From assembly GCF_030247185.1 (NCBI RefSeq), contig NC_080572.1, positions 178,898,866 to 178,962,865 of the forward strand: a stretch of 64,000 nt of DNA. The letters are read 5' to 3'. The DNA comes from Malaya genurostris (taxonomy: Eukaryota; Arthropoda; Insecta; Diptera; Culicidae). Below the pieces are notes generated by a model, which was given only the letters and a program-made list of their open reading frames with translations, made no database searches and was not told the DNA's origin. This document shows positions 1-12,129 of this stretch, piece by piece. The stretch's first letter is position 1. Each line of letters starts with the position of its first letter. Both the position numbers and the translations under genes were made by a program.

Positions 1-177
1 AACAATTAATTGCAGCAGAAAGATCGTGTTAGTTCCGATGAAGATGGTGGACAGATTATGGATGGGGAGAATCGGGTAGATATTAGGGTCGAACCTGTAG
101 GTGAATATTGTTCTTATTCTTGATGGAGCATCGTCAAGAGCTAGGATCAGACTTCCTGAGGAAGATACAACAACAGA

Positions 178-735
178 TTACATTTGTACATTGAACATCA
201 CTTTAAGGTACCGGTATATCAAAAGCATATAAGAACCAGCCCGACTCGCCAACACATCCCGAACCGGAATCTGAGGGATGCCAGAAGCTCCTTCCTGTCG
301 CCGCGATACTCTACGCACGACCACACGACATGTTCGATGTCTTGATAACCGTCGCCACAGGGGCAGAGACCGCTCTTCGTGAGCCCAACACGCCGGAGAT
401 GTGCGTTGAAAGTGTAGTGATTTGACATGAGCCGTGACATAACATGAATGAAATCGCGACCCACGTTTATCCCCCTGAACCAAGGTTTCGTCAATACCTT
501 AGGGATAATGGAGTGCAGCCATCGTCCCAGTTCACCATTGCTCCATGAAGTTTGCCAACTTTCGAGAGTTTTCTAATGAGAGATACTGAAAAAATCATTG
601 AAGCATATTTGTCTTTCCTAAATATCACCTTCCTCAGTTAATTGGTCTTTCCTAAATATCATCCATTTTAGCCAACGAGTTGGCCTTTTCATTGCCCGGA
701 ATTAAACGATACCCAGACCTAAGATGGTGGAGATC
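178..735 (-). pseudogene. 3' end of an RNase H-bearing non-LTR retrotransposon (I/LOA-like), broken
   Basis: Read on the minus strand, this is the C-terminal end of a non-LTR polyprotein. At about 735-650 a fragment reads RLIPGNEKANSLAKMD, which matches the RNase H end motif of I/LOA/R1-type elements, followed by a stop. From about 530 to 280 the frame reads through ELGRWLHSIIPKVLTKPWF and a cysteine-histidine cluster (CPCGDGYQDIEHVVWSC), typical of the tail after RNase H in mosquito elements. A frameshift near 280 moves the conserved ending (PVRDVLASRAGSYMLLIYRYLK) into another frame, which stops at 178. The 5' part is missing. The element is dead; the exact clade is inferred. Confidence 0.7.
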
Positions 736-909
736 AGAAAACAGAATCCATACATAAGGAGTGTATCGATAAGTAGTTAGCAACATTCAAACAGTTATTA
801 CTCTGAAATGGCTTAATTTTTTGCAGCGTGTTTTGCGGTGACATGTTTGTTTACATGTCAATAATAGCTGCACAATCGATTGATTTCGGTACGGTTTATC
901 GTTTCAATG

Positions 910-1878
910 ATGAGTCGAATTGATCCGGAAACGCGAAAGAAAGATGTGCACACTTGGTGCTCAGAAAGTGGTGTCACGTACAACGAAATTGCAAACGGGT
1001 GAAAGTGCACCACACAAGTGTCAAAAATATTATCGAGAAATTCGGTAAGACCCTTTCCATGAAGGATTTGCCCCGATCCGGTAGGAAAACGGGTCCCAGC
1101 CAGCCCGGCCGGGACTTAAAAGTGGTTGAGTACATCAGGAAAAACCCATCGGCGTCGACGCAGGATTTGGCCAAGCAGTTCAACACCAGCATCGGGATGA
1201 TTCAACGGATCAAAGTTCGGAACTCCCTGAAAACGTACAAGAAACAGAAAGTGCCGAAAAAGTCTCTGGTACAGCAAGTTCAGGCCAAAACAAGAGCGCG
1301 AAAACTGTATAACCGAATTCTACAGAATAAGGACGGATGCATCCTGATCGACGACGAAACCTACGCCAAGGAAGACTCGAGCGCTGCCCGGACCGCAATA
1401 TTATACAAAATCGGTGTACCAGGACGTGGACGACGCTGACACCACGGTGGCGATGGAAAAGTTTGGGTGGAAGGTATTGGTCTGGCAAGCAATTTGTACC
1501 TGTGGTTTGCGGTTGTCGATTTCCTTCACGAAGGGAACAATTAACGCCAAGGTGTACGAGGAAGAATGTTTGAAGAAGAGAATGCTGCCACTGTACAGAA
1601 AGCATAAGGCTCCTCCACTCTTCTGGCCGGATTTGGCTTCAGCCCACTACGCCAACTCCGTTCTACAGTGGTTGTCAAAAAATAATGTACAATTCGTGGA
1701 AAAGGACATCAACCCACCGAACTGCCCGGATCTCCGGCCAATTGAAAGGTATTGGGCAATTGTTAAGCAGGAGCTCAAAAAAACCTGGACAGCTGCCTTC
1801 AGGAAAGTCACAAAAGTAACTGAGCAGAATTTAATGAAGAATGTCAAGTCCAAAGTGCGAGCGTTTCACAGAAACTAG
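910..1878 (+). pseudogene. ITmD37E (Tc1/mariner superfamily) transposase, two frameshifts
   Basis: This is a DDE transposase that would bind element ends and cut and paste them. The start at 910 opens MSRIDPETRKKDVHTWC, then the frame breaks near 1000 and continues in the frame that carries the HTH part (KRVKVHHTSVKNIIEKFGK, DLPRSGRKTGPS). The first catalytic Asp lies in ILIDDETYAKED. A second break at about 1377-1383 moves to a third frame, which has the second Asp in LFWPDLASAHY and the Glu in PDLRPIERYWA. I count 37 residues between these last two, the DD37E spacing of the mosquito ITmD37E family. All catalytic residues survive but the two shifts make it non-functional. I could not find matching terminal inverted repeats. 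Confidence 0.85.
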
Positions 1879-1879
1879 G

Positions 1880-3529
1880 ATTTTCGTCAATAAAATCACT
1901 TTTCATATGCGCAGACTAAGGATATTAAATAACACCGTTCATATAACTCGACTTGTTCTTGTCATATATATTTCGATTGTTTATCCATTTCAACCGTTTC
2001 CCCATTCTCATCTGTTTCGATCTTTGGTTCCTTTCTATATCTCATTTCAAACGGCCGATTAATTCTCACTAGATTTTGAAACTCACATTTTATACTACCT
2101 CTAGTAAATAATGTTGATCGTATCGAAAGCTGAGTAACATAGTATCCTGTTCTCAATCATCGAGTAGTAAATGGCCTTCCACCCTTTCCTCTGGCAAGAC
2201 GAACCAACGAAATGACACCAGAGACGAAGCGCGAAATACACATGCCAGAAAATAATTTTCATTTCAATTGTTTATGACAAGTGAAAACTTCCACTCCCTT
2301 ATCTAAAGTGACAGGCATTATAATGCAATTTTCTGCTGTATTTGTTCGGTTCGGATTTGCCTCCTCTTTGCCACGTATATACAACCGAGAAGGTGTTGGT
2401 GGTGGTGGGGGGTGTGTCGTTGTCCTTCCAGTCCCCCAGCTTCAGTCGACGGTTCGGTTCGAACATCTACGGTATCAGTAAGCTGAAAAAGAAAAGATGA
2501 CGAATCCAATTCCGGACTCGCTTTTGGCTCAGCTGTTTGAAATATGCGCCGCCGTTGGACGACTGCACTAAAGAGTAACAGGTTGAAATTGTGCATTCGG
2601 TACAAAGTACCTCGTATTGTTGCTATGCTTTGGTTACCAGACTGACAGAAAGTCTGACACAGCTGGGACTGGGGATATGCAGAGCTACGAATTGCAGGAT
2701 TGAATATTTGCGATTGTTGAGGGAATGACTGTGTCACTGGGAATGAATGTTACGTGGCCGATGGCCGTACAGCACTCTGGCTGATTGTGTCGAGCAGTTC
2801 TGGGCTTAGCAGTGAATTCAATGCTTGATAGGTTTTTTTTTCAAAAACAACGACTCCATGTTTTTCATTTCTCACGTTAACAAGTCGTTCGAGCAAATTT
2901 TTTTGATAACAATATCGAAACATTTCTTCACCGAAATCACTGCTCTCAATTCAGAACCGAGGTTCGATTCTCCCATTGTCTGACGATGTAGCTTCTGGTG
3001 GCGTGGTGGAGTTACTATTTACCACGTAACACTTCCCGACTCCGGAATCAACACAGCGGTTTTGCTTGCTATGTAATGGAATTTGATTAGCCACGAGGGA
3101 AGCATTCAGCTTCCATGCGCATTTTTCACGGTTTCGTTCACTGCCTTTGGTTTGCCTCAAATGGCAAATATCACGCCCTCTGCCCTTCTTCTAACCTTTG
3201 CCGTTAATCGACTGCTCTTGTTCAGTCATTTATTCTGCTGTAGCTTTTCGAGGGAAACATTTTCTGAAATCTCAATCAACTTGAGTTCCGCAAATACGGA
3301 ACAGATCAGCATGTGTGGTAGCTTTTCTAGTTTGCTCCTGCCGTGCCGTTAAATATTTATGATGATTAGGCAGAACAATACTGTTGGAAAGATGTACCAC
3401 TTTTCACTTTCCTAATATAACAAGTAGGAAATTCAGTATGCCAACGTGATGCAATTTACTCTGCTGCGGGATGTAACCTTTCGGTAGGAATCTTCATTGA
3501 TTGGGATTCGGTGGTGTGTTGGAATCATG
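1880..3529. other. no recognisable gene
   Basis: Only short ORFs without recognisable motifs are present. A short G-rich GGT run lies at about 2398-2418. Codon patterns and homologies to known element proteins were not apparent on either strand. Confidence 0.5.
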
Positions 3530-3850
3530 ACAGGCCCGCACCCAGAATTTCGTTTTGGGAGGAGCCCGTCATGGACGACGAGGCTTTTCTCACCCTGGAG
3601 CTTGAGCTTGAGCTTGAGCGACCACCCCTGGTTGCTACTCCGTTACTGATCGGGATTAGCTGAAATTGTACAGGGAGTTTCTAGATGATCCGACCTGGGA
3701 CTGGTAAATCATCCTTCAATGTACATCTTCTGGTAATCCCAGAATTCTTTGATCAGTACCGGCGCCGGCCAGGCCCGAACGTAGGTCGTCTAAGGAATGG
3801 GAAGGGATGTTAGTCCAACACTTGTTGTTACTAGAGGCCGTATATACTAC
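3530..3850 (+). repeat. unclassified repeat with (GAGCTT)n block
   Basis: The segment contains a hexamer block of GAGCTT units at about 3598-3618, preceded by GACGAGGCTTTTCTCACCC. Nearly the same motif (GACGAGACTTTTCTCACCC) recurs at about 8803-8821 in another context. The GC content is higher than in its surroundings. It is probably a dispersed repeat, possibly SINE-like, but no RNA polymerase III boxes could be assigned with confidence. Confidence 0.4.
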
Positions 3851-4352
3851 TGCGCACTGCGTCACGGGAGAAGGATATTTGTTAGTACAAATTTTAGTAT
3901 TGGTTTCGCGCGCGACTAAGTATGTTTCGGTTTCAAGATGCTCGGATGTACCACTAAACTCACTGACATCCCGAGTGAACGTTTCAACAAGTCTTGATTC
4001 ACAGATCTTATCCGAGGAGACTAAAGAAAAATTTGCAATACTATCGCGTAAAGAATAAAAACTTCCCTATTTTTTTAAAATGAAATTAAAAACAAAAAAA
4101 TGAGATAATAATAAGATTTAGACAAAATAGTTGATTCATTGCATTGACATATTCTAAACAGTTGTTATAAAATCATTTTAAATCACCAAATAAAGGTCAA
4201 CAGATTTCACGCGCGTCTTGATTCTTGATTATTTCCGCCTTATTATTTTAATTATTTATTAAAATTATTAATTGGTTATATTGGTTGATCTGGGCAGCCG
4301 GCTACCGAGAAAAATATTAATTTATTGTTTGAAATATTATTTTCAAGTGTTT
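3851..4352. other. AT-rich stretch before family A copy A1
   Basis: No gene is seen. After 4050 the sequence is strongly AT-rich. Near 4289-4309 it has CAGCCGGCTACCGAGA, whose reverse complement recurs at about 25087-25103 (TCTCGGTAGCCGGCTACCC), so this may be one end of a dispersed repeat. Confidence 0.4.
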
Positions 4353-7300
4353 TGCCTTTCTCATATACAAAGGTTATAAAATCACTTGAAAAACCGACCA
4401 GTGAAAATTCATTCATCAAGTGTCATATACCATTCGACTCAGTTCATCGAGCTGAGCAATGTCTGTGTGTGTGTATGTGTCAAATAATCTCACTAGGTTT
4501 TCTCGGAGACGACTGAACCGATTTTGACAAACTAGGATTCAAATGAAAGGTCTCGTGGTCCCATACGGAATTCCTGAATTTCATCCGGATCCGACTTCCG
4601 GTTCCGGAATTATAGGGTAAAGTGTGTTCAATATTGTACACCGTCACTTAAACCAGCGAAACAAAAAACGTAAAAAATTTTCTAAACTAGTCTCAAAACT
4701 ATACAAACCGATAGTCATTATCAGTAGGCAACTAAACAAACCGATTCCGACTATCTTGGTTCCCGGTATCCGGTTCCGGAAGTACTGGAAATAGTGGTCA
4801 TATATACCAAAATGGATCTCACTCACTTTTCTCAGCGATGTTTTGACTGATTTCCACAAACTTAAATTCAAATGAATGGTCTTTAGGTCTCATACGGAAT
4901 TCCTGAACTTCATCCGGATCCGACTTCCGGTTCCGGAGTTATAGGGTAAAGTGTGTTCAGTATTGTACACCGTCACTTAAATCGGCGAAACAAAAAACGT
5001 AAAATAAATTCTAAACTGGTCTCAAAACTACACAAATCGATAGTCATTATCAGTAGGCAACTAAACAAACCGATTCCGGCTATCCTGGTTCCCGGTATCC
5101 GGTTCCGGAAGTACCGGAAATAGTGGTCATATATACCAAAATGGATCTCACTCACTTTTCTCAGCGATGGTTCGACCGATTTCCACAAACTTAAATTCAA
5201 ATGAAAGGTCTTCCAGTCTCTTACGGAATTCCTGAACTTCATCTAGATCCGACCTCCAGTTCCGGAGTTATAGGGTAAAGTGTGTTCAGTATTGTACACC
5301 GTCACTTAAACCGGCGAAACAAAAAACGTAAAAAAATTTCTAAACTGGTCTCAAAACTACACAAATCGATAGTCATTATCAGTAGGCAACTAAACAAATC
5401 GATTCCGGCTATCATTGTTCCCGGTATCCGGTTCCGGAAGTACTGGAAATAGTGTTCATATATACCAAAATGGATCTCACTCACTTTTCTCAGCGATGGT
5501 TCGACCGATTTCCACAAACTTAAAATCGAATGAAAGGTCTTCCGGTCTCATACGGAATTCCTGAACTTCATTTAGATCCGACTTCCAGTTCCGGAGTTAT
5601 ATGGTAAAGTGTGTTCAGTATTGTACACCGTCACTTAAACCGGCGAAACAAAAAACGTAAAAAAATTTCTAAACTGGTCTCAAAACTACACAAATCGATA
5701 GTCATCATCAGTAGGCAACTAAACAAACCGATTCCGGCTATCCTGGTTCCCGGTATCCGGTTCCGGAAGTACTGGAAATAGTGTTCATATATACCAAAAT
5801 GGATCTCACTCACTTTTCTCAGCGATGGTTCGACCGATTTCCACAAACTTAAATTCGAATGAAAGGTCTTCCGGTCTCATACGGAATTCCTGAACTTCAT
5901 CTAGATCCGACTTCCAGTTCCGGAGTTATATGGTAAAGTGTGTTCAGTATTGTACACCGTCACTTAAACCGGCGAAACAAAAAACGTAAAAAAATTTCTA
6001 AACTGGTCTCAAAACTACACAAATCGATAGTCATCATCAGTAGGCAACTAAACAAACCGATTCCGGCTATCCTGGTTCCCGGTATCCGGTTCCGGAAGTA
6101 CTGGAAATAGTGTTCATATATACCAACATGGATCTCACTCATTTTTCTCAGCGATGGTTTCACCGATTTCCACAAACTTAGATTCAAATGGAAGGTCTTC
6201 CGGTCCCATACGGAATTCCTGAATTTCATCCGGATCCGACTTCCAGTTCCGGAGTTATATGGTAAAGTGTGTTCAGTATTGTACACCGTCACTTAAACCG
6301 GCGAAACAAAAAACGTAAAAAAATTTCTAAACTGGTCTCAAAACTACACAAATCGATAGTCATCATCAGTAGGCAACTAAACAAACCGATTCCGGCTATC
6401 CTGGTTCCCGGTATCCGGTTCCGGAAGTACTGGAAATAGTGGTCATATATACCAAAATGGATCTCACTCACTTTTCTCAGCGATGGTTCGACCGATTTCC
6501 ACAAACTTAAATTCAAATGAAAGGTCTTCCAGTCTCTTACGGAATTCCTGAACTTCATCTAGATCCGACCTCCAGTTCCGGAGTTATAGGGTAAAGTGTG
6601 TTCAGTATTGTACACCGTCACTTAAACCGGCGAAACAAAAAACGTAAAAAAATTTCTAAACTGGTCTCAAAACTACACAAATCGATAGTCATCATCAGTA
6701 GGCAACTAAACAAATCGATTCCGGCTATCATTGTTCCCGGTATCCGGTTCCGGAAGTACTGGAAATAGTGTTCATATATACCAAAATGGATCTCACTCAC
6801 TTTTCTCAGCGATGGTTCGACCGATTTCCACAAACTTAAATTCGAATGAAAGGTCTTCCGGTCTCATACGGAATTTCTGAACTTCATCTAGATCCGACTT
6901 CCAGTTCCGGAGTTATATGGTAAAGTGTGTTCAGTATTGTACACCGTCACTTAAACCGGCGAAACAAAAAACGTAAAAAAATTTCTAAACTGGTCTCAAA
7001 ACTACACAAATCGATAGTCATCATCAGTAGGCAACTAAACAAACCGATTCCGGCTATCCTGGTTCCCGGTATCCGGTTCCGGAAGTACTGGAAATAGTGT
7101 TCATATATACCAACATGGATCTCACTCATTTTTCTCAGCGATGGTTTCACCGATTTCCACAAACTTAGATTCAAATGGAAGGTCTTCCGGTCCCATACGG
7201 AATTCCTGAATTTCATCCGGATCCGACTTCCAGTTCCGGAGTTATATGGTAAAGTGTGTTCAGTATTGTACACCGTCACTTAAACCGGCGAAACAAAAAA

Positions 7301-8412
7301 CGTAAAAAAATTTCTAAACTGGTCTCAAAACTACACAAATCGATAGTCATCATCAGTAGGCAACTAAACAAACCGATTCCGGCTATCCTGGTTCCCGGTA
7401 TCCGGTTCCGGAAGTACTGGAAATAGTGGTCATATATACCAAAATGGATCTCACTCACTTTTCTCAGCGATGGTTCGACCGATTTCCACAAACTTAAATT
7501 CAAATGAAAGGTCTTCCAGTCTCTTACGGAATTCCTGAACTTCATCTAGATCCGACCTCCAGTTCCGGAGTTATAGGGTAAAGTGTGTTCAGTATTGTAC
7601 ACCGTCACTTAAACCGGCGAAACAAAAAACGTTAAAAAATTTCTAAACTGGTCTCAAAACTACACAAATCGATAGTCATTATCAGTAGGCAACTAAACAA
7701 ATCGATTCCGGCTATCCTTGTTCCCAGTATCCGGTTCCGGAAGTACCGGAAATAGTGGTCATATATACCAAAATAGATCTCACTCACTTTTCTCAGCGAT
7801 GGTTTGACCGATTTCCACAAACTTAGATTGAAATGAAAGGTCTCGTGGTCCCATACGGAATTCCTGAATTTAATTTGGATCCGACTTCCGGTTCCGGAGT
7901 TATAGGGTAAAGTGTGTTCAATATTGTATACCGTCACTTATATTGCCGGAACAAAAACCGTCAAAAATGTTATAAACTGGACTCTTAACCGTTATTTCCA
8001 ATCTTAGGGTCAATTGAAAGGTTTTATGGTCTTACCAAAAATTACTGCATATTTTCGGATAGAACAAACATTTAAATCGTCATTTAGAGTGCGATGGCAA
8101 AATTGTATAAAATCTTCAAAATTCGAATAAAAACTAGTAGCGTTTGTACGTCATGTTAGTTGGTGGCCGTACGAACCGACTTTGATTATACTGGTTCTCG
8201 GGTTCCGGTGCCGGAAGTGCATATAATAGTGAACCCATTCCGTTTTCATAAGGATGACTTAAGCAATCTAAGCACTGTTTTATTCTGTATGTTATGCACA
8301 AACAATCTCATGTTTTCATTCAAAAATCGAAGAGAAAAGTTTTGAATAGAATACCACAATATTATATGTACATGAGAAAGGCATCATTACACCACTAGGT
8401 GGATTAAAACAG
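4353..8412 (+). mobile_element. family A non-coding element, copy A1, with internal tandem array
   Basis: The copy begins with a short stem-loop (GCCTTTCTCATATACAAAGG), then CATATACCATTCGACTCAG and a GT-rich run, the head shared by family A copies in this window. It ends with CATGAGAAAGGCATCATTAC followed by CACTAGGTGGATTAAAACAGG. The ends carry inverted GCCTTTCTCAT/ATGAGAAAGGC motifs. The body is made of modules containing ACCGATTT-ACAAACTT, AATGAAAGGTCT and GGATCCGACTTCCGGTTCCGG. There is no coding capacity beyond accidental ORFs. The class of transposable element is unknown to me. Confidence 0.6.
4641..7930. repeat. tandem array, ten units of 329 bp
   Basis: The phrase CCGTCACTTAAACCGGCG and its variants recur at exact 329-bp steps from about 4641 to 7602, giving ten full units, with a partial unit upstream from about 4495. 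Units starting near 5957 and 6944, and near 6286 and 7273, encode identical accidental peptides, so a 987-bp (3 x 329) block was duplicated recently. The 71-110-residue minus-strand ORFs in each unit are translations of the repeat, with no family motif. Confidence 0.9.
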
Positions 8413-8689
8413 GTTTTTCACTATTGTTTCAATATACCGATATATGTTATCTCTGTTATTAACTTTGTAATATCAACGGATTTGTGCAATAGTTATCAAT
8501 TCAATTTTTAATTCTGAAAGACAATCAATAACATGGAAGAAGAAAACATTCCAAATAAAACTTTTTTCCGAAGCTAGACGTAAATTGATAGGTTGAATGA
8601 AGAGATAATTTAGTAAAATAGAGTAATCAGAAGTGAAACATTGAAAATATCTGATAACTGAAAGGAAAAAGAAACTCCTGCAATTGTCG

Positions 8690-8835
8690 CCTTTTACGAC
8701 ATGAAGCAGGAACCCAGTGGATCTATTCTTGGTTCATTTTTTGCCGCCGGATACTGGTACTGTCCGGAGAGAGCTAATAGGTACTATCAATCTCCTAGTA
8801 GACGAGACTTTTCTCACCCTGGATGGGTGAAACTC
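8690..8835 (+). repeat. unclassified repeat fragment, related to 3530-3610
   Basis: It shares GACGAGACTTTTCTCACCC with the repeat at 3.5 kb. A 64-residue ORF across it has no recognisable motif. The rest could not be identified. Confidence 0.3.
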
Positions 8836-8897
8836 GTATTTTACTTCTCATACGAGGAAAGTGAACTCCGAGAAGAAATTCATTTCAACCACTAATG

Positions 8898-9134
8898 TCG
8901 TTTTTGCTTGAGCAAACTGAAACTGACCTGGGGTAGTTTCATCAAACAAACATGTACCACGAAAGTGTGTTGGGGTCGCACTTAGCAACAGTGGTTTGAG
9001 GAAACCTTATTTAAAAACCAGGTTCGAAACTGAATCGATTTCCAGTTCAACAACGTGGAAACTAGGTTCAAACAAACGGTTTGACAGCAGTTAGGGAGGA
9101 AATTGGGTTAGGTTCGGCATCAAGCGAACACGAA
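8898..9134 (+). mobile_element. MITE family C, copy C1
   Basis: This 237-bp non-coding unit has imperfect terminal inverted repeats: GTCGTTTTTGCTTGA at the left, and TTCGTGTTCGCTTGA as the reverse complement of the right end. A second copy in opposite orientation lies at 32748-32994 and matches along its whole length, including GGTAGTTTCATCAAACAAAC and TTCAAACAAACGGTTTG. The superfamily is not determined. Confidence 0.65.
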
Positions 9135-9234
9135 ATAAGTTTCTCAAGAAAGTGCTGCTGTGGCTGACAATCAGCGAGAAGGTAATGTCAAAGCCGCTCT
9201 TCTTTCGCTCCGGATCGGACGCGAAGGGAGAATT

Positions 9235-9400
9235 TTAGAGTACGAAATGCATCAACCGAAAGTTGCGTCGTTCATCAAGAAATATCATAAGGGTGAAGAC
9301 GCGGTATTTTAGTTGCATCTGGCTTTGGCCTACTCGAAGCGGTCGTTGAAGGAGATTGAGCGGCTGAATATCGATGTGGTACCTGTCGTGATTTTTTCTT
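9235..9400 (+). pseudogene. Tc1/mariner-superfamily transposase fossil fragment
   Basis: The plus frame reads FIKKYHKGEDAVF, then a stop codon in place of the usual Trp, then LHLALAYSKRSLKEIERLNIDVVP. This resembles the segment around the second catalytic Asp of D37E-like transposases (FWPDLASAHY), with the Asp changed to His. Only about 55 residues remain. The family assignment is tentative. Confidence 0.4.
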
Positions 9401-9629
9401 GGAATTCTGCTATCTTTGTTCATCCTTTCAATTTTCAGGAGGAAAATGCACCCGTTCTTCATGGAAGTCAATCCTGTCATCTTTTTTCTTTCTGCTTTCA
9501 GACTACTTAAATTGAGATTTGTCTGTATCGCAAAAATTACCGTTGTTTTTTAGAATTTAGACTACAATCTATAAATATGCTGAAAGTACATTGCGTCATT
9601 TAGTAAAACAATACAATTATTGTTTACAA

Positions 9630-9915
9630 TATTATTCGAGTTTTATCTGGATTACTAAATAATTCAATTTTTATAATATTTATTTCTCGGTGTATATTTT
9701 TTTTTATTATTGTCTCTTGTGGCTGGATTATTCTACCACAGTACCCAAGTCGGCAAACCTGCTCAATGTCCTCTAGCTGCGTTCCATCGAAAATTTCCGG
9801 GCCAACGTGAATCGTAAGATCTACTCCAACACTTTTGTCGAGAATTATGCCTACACGTTTGTTTTCGTCCGCCCTGGCAAATGTTCTGGTTAACTGCCAG
9901 ACGACCACTTGCAAG
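9630..9915 (-). pseudogene. possible non-LTR reverse transcriptase fragment
   Basis: The minus frame contains GTQLEDIEQVCRLGYCG, reminiscent of the post-RT segment (QLEDVEQFxYLGS) of RTE/R1-type elements. No catalytic motif is present and the match is short. It could be a chance resemblance. Confidence 0.3.
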
Positions 9916-9925
9916 GGCGTAGCAT

Positions 9926-11856
9926 TTTTACCTATTTTTATATATATAAAAAATAGGTATAGAATTCGCTCAAACTTTCGAAAATTTTTCCGAGGCCCGG
10001 AGGGCCGAATGACATATACCAATCGATTCAGCTCGACGAACTGAGCAAATGTCTGTGTGTGTGTGTGTATGTGTGTGTGTCCGTATGTGTGTTGTCAACT
10101 AAGAGGTCGAGATCTCAGAGATGGCTGGACCGATTTTCATCAAACTAGTCGCAAATGAAAGGTCTCCCCGTCACCCAAAACGCTATTGAATGGTTTTGAG
10201 ATCGGATGTTTACTTTTTGAGTTATACAAAGTTTTATGTCAAAATTTTCAGTTTTTTGACAGTATCTGTCACAATTGACCTTGAAAACAGAATATGTTTT
10301 CAGACTTAGATTCCGCACGGTAATACCTATCCAACAAGCCATAGATTGTTAAAATCCGTCCATTTTTAACGGAGATATCGAAATTTTTCTGTAAGCGACT
10401 TTTCCCCCTATTCCAGCAGTAGGAGTTTTGAGCGCTGTATGACAAAGAAATGCTTGGGAGCAACGGAAAACACGATTTTTTATACTGTTACATACAATTG
10501 TTTCTAAGAACCAAAAGGATTGTGTACAGCATTCTTTTTCATGACATTTAGCATCGGACCGATTTTGGCACGGCTCGTTTTTGGCAACATAATCGTTCGA
10601 ATATGACATATGTAAACCAGATGATGGCAGAATTTTTTTTAATTATTTTGTTTTAAACTACTTACAGCAATAAATGCTGGAACAACATAACATCCATATA
10701 CCATTCGAATCAGTTCGTCGAGATCAGCAAATGCGTGTGTGACAAATAACTTCAATTAATTTTCTCGGAAAATTTCTTTTCTACAAATTCAGATTCATAC
10801 GAAAAGTCGTATGCTCCCAAACAAAGTTCCTGCATTATGTTTGGTTCCGACCTCTGGTTTCGGAACTACAGGATGATATGTGAAACGAAATCAAAATTGT
10901 GTAACTCATTTTTCTTGAAGATGGCTGAACCGATCTAAGATGCAAATGAAATCTAAGAATCATCTAAGATTCAAATGAAAAGTTTCAAAGTTCTATAAAA
11001 CATCTTGCTTTTCAGTCAGATCCAACTTCCGGTTTCGGGGATTGTATAAAAATGTCTATTCCACATAATTTAATCAGGTTTATCGGGTTAGCAGATTTGA
11101 ATAGTCGATAAAAAAATTAACTTTTTTCAGTTTTAGTGGTATTCAGTTGTCGATCAGAAGGCACCTAAAAATTTAATTCGTGCTATGATCTCTCAAAGAT
11201 GTCTTAACTGATTTTCAAATGTTTTGAAACAAATGTAAAGTGTACAGCTACTCAGGTGAATTTATCTGACTTCGGCCATACCGCTTTTAGAATTCCGGTT
11301 CCAGTATAAAATCGTTTCTCAAAGCTCAATCGTTTTCTCAAAAAAAGCCTAATCAAATTTCAGAAACAAAAATTTTAATTTAAACAAACTTATATACAAA
11401 AATTAATTATTTTATCCAATTATGACTTCCAGTTCTCGAATTACATGATGATGAATTTTTAAAATTCAAACCGATATAGAAGATGACAATCCCGAAAAGC
11501 TTCAAAGTTGAACTCAAAACTGTTGTAATTTATTCGTCATATGGCCATACGAATCGGTTTGGGTTATGCTGGTTCCTGGCTCTGGAAGTACCTTAAATTA
11601 CCGTAAACTCTAGAGTGGAACTTACATATCATGGCATGTTTAATCGATTATCACACTTCTAGATTCAAATTCGATCCGATTTGCAGTTTCGACATTACAG
11701 AGTAATGTGTGATTAAAATCTCAAATTGTCGCTTAAAACGAGGGTCATTAAAATAATGTCATGAAAACTTAAACACCGAAGAATATTCATGCAAAAAACA
11801 CATGCGGATTGATAAAAATAGGTATCATCTCACTGCTAGGTGGATTAAACACGTTT
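9926..11856 (+). mobile_element. family A element, copy A2 (subtype b), near complete
   Basis: The left end is a near-perfect AT palindrome at 9929-9957 (ACCTATTTTTATA paired with TATAAAAAATAGGT), followed by AGAATTCGCTCAAAC, the small hairpin GGCCCGGAGGGCC, and a GT run. The right end is GGTATCATCTCACTGCTAGG then TGGATTAAAC. Copy A4 (14178-15972) and the reversed copy A6 (58851-60512) match most of its length. ORFs inside, such as the 65-residue minus-strand frame near 10145 that recurs in A4 and A6, reflect repeat identity and not a shared gene. Confidence 0.65.
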
Positions 11857-12129
11857 TTTGCAAGTAAACCTAAATAATTACCCTCCCTGGGAAATTTATC
11901 AAAGGCAGTTACGTGTCTAAGCTTTTTTTTATCACTATCCGAAAAAAATATAATTATTTATTATTAATATTAATAATATTGTTTTCCGGTCGAAATTTCA
12001 TGCTTCATCTTCGAAATTTTCGGGTGTGCAGCACTACCGACCGTACCTACCTCTTCCACCGGCTCTGTATATGCTGCTGTTTTATTTCATACAGAACTTC
12101 CGGGTCTAGAAATACTGGGTGACGGCTGT

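Noticed and set aside
770..1960. Terminal inverted repeats for the ITmD37E copy
   Set aside because: Candidate edges upstream of 910 and downstream of 1878 did not match each other when compared as reverse complements.
4641..7930. The regular array as a CRISPR locus
   Set aside because: The repeat is 329 bp with no unique spacers, there are no cas genes, and the DNA is of animal type.
4644..7937. Ten similar minus-strand ORFs of 71-110 codons that look like a gene family
   Set aside because: They are one ORF repeated by the 329-bp tandem unit. They have no known motif, and related family A copies do not keep the frame.
10145..10342. Identical 65-codon ORFs at 10145, 14398 and (reversed) 60105
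   Set aside because: The identity follows from recent family A copies. The reading frame shows no sign of protein-level constraint and stops on both sides.
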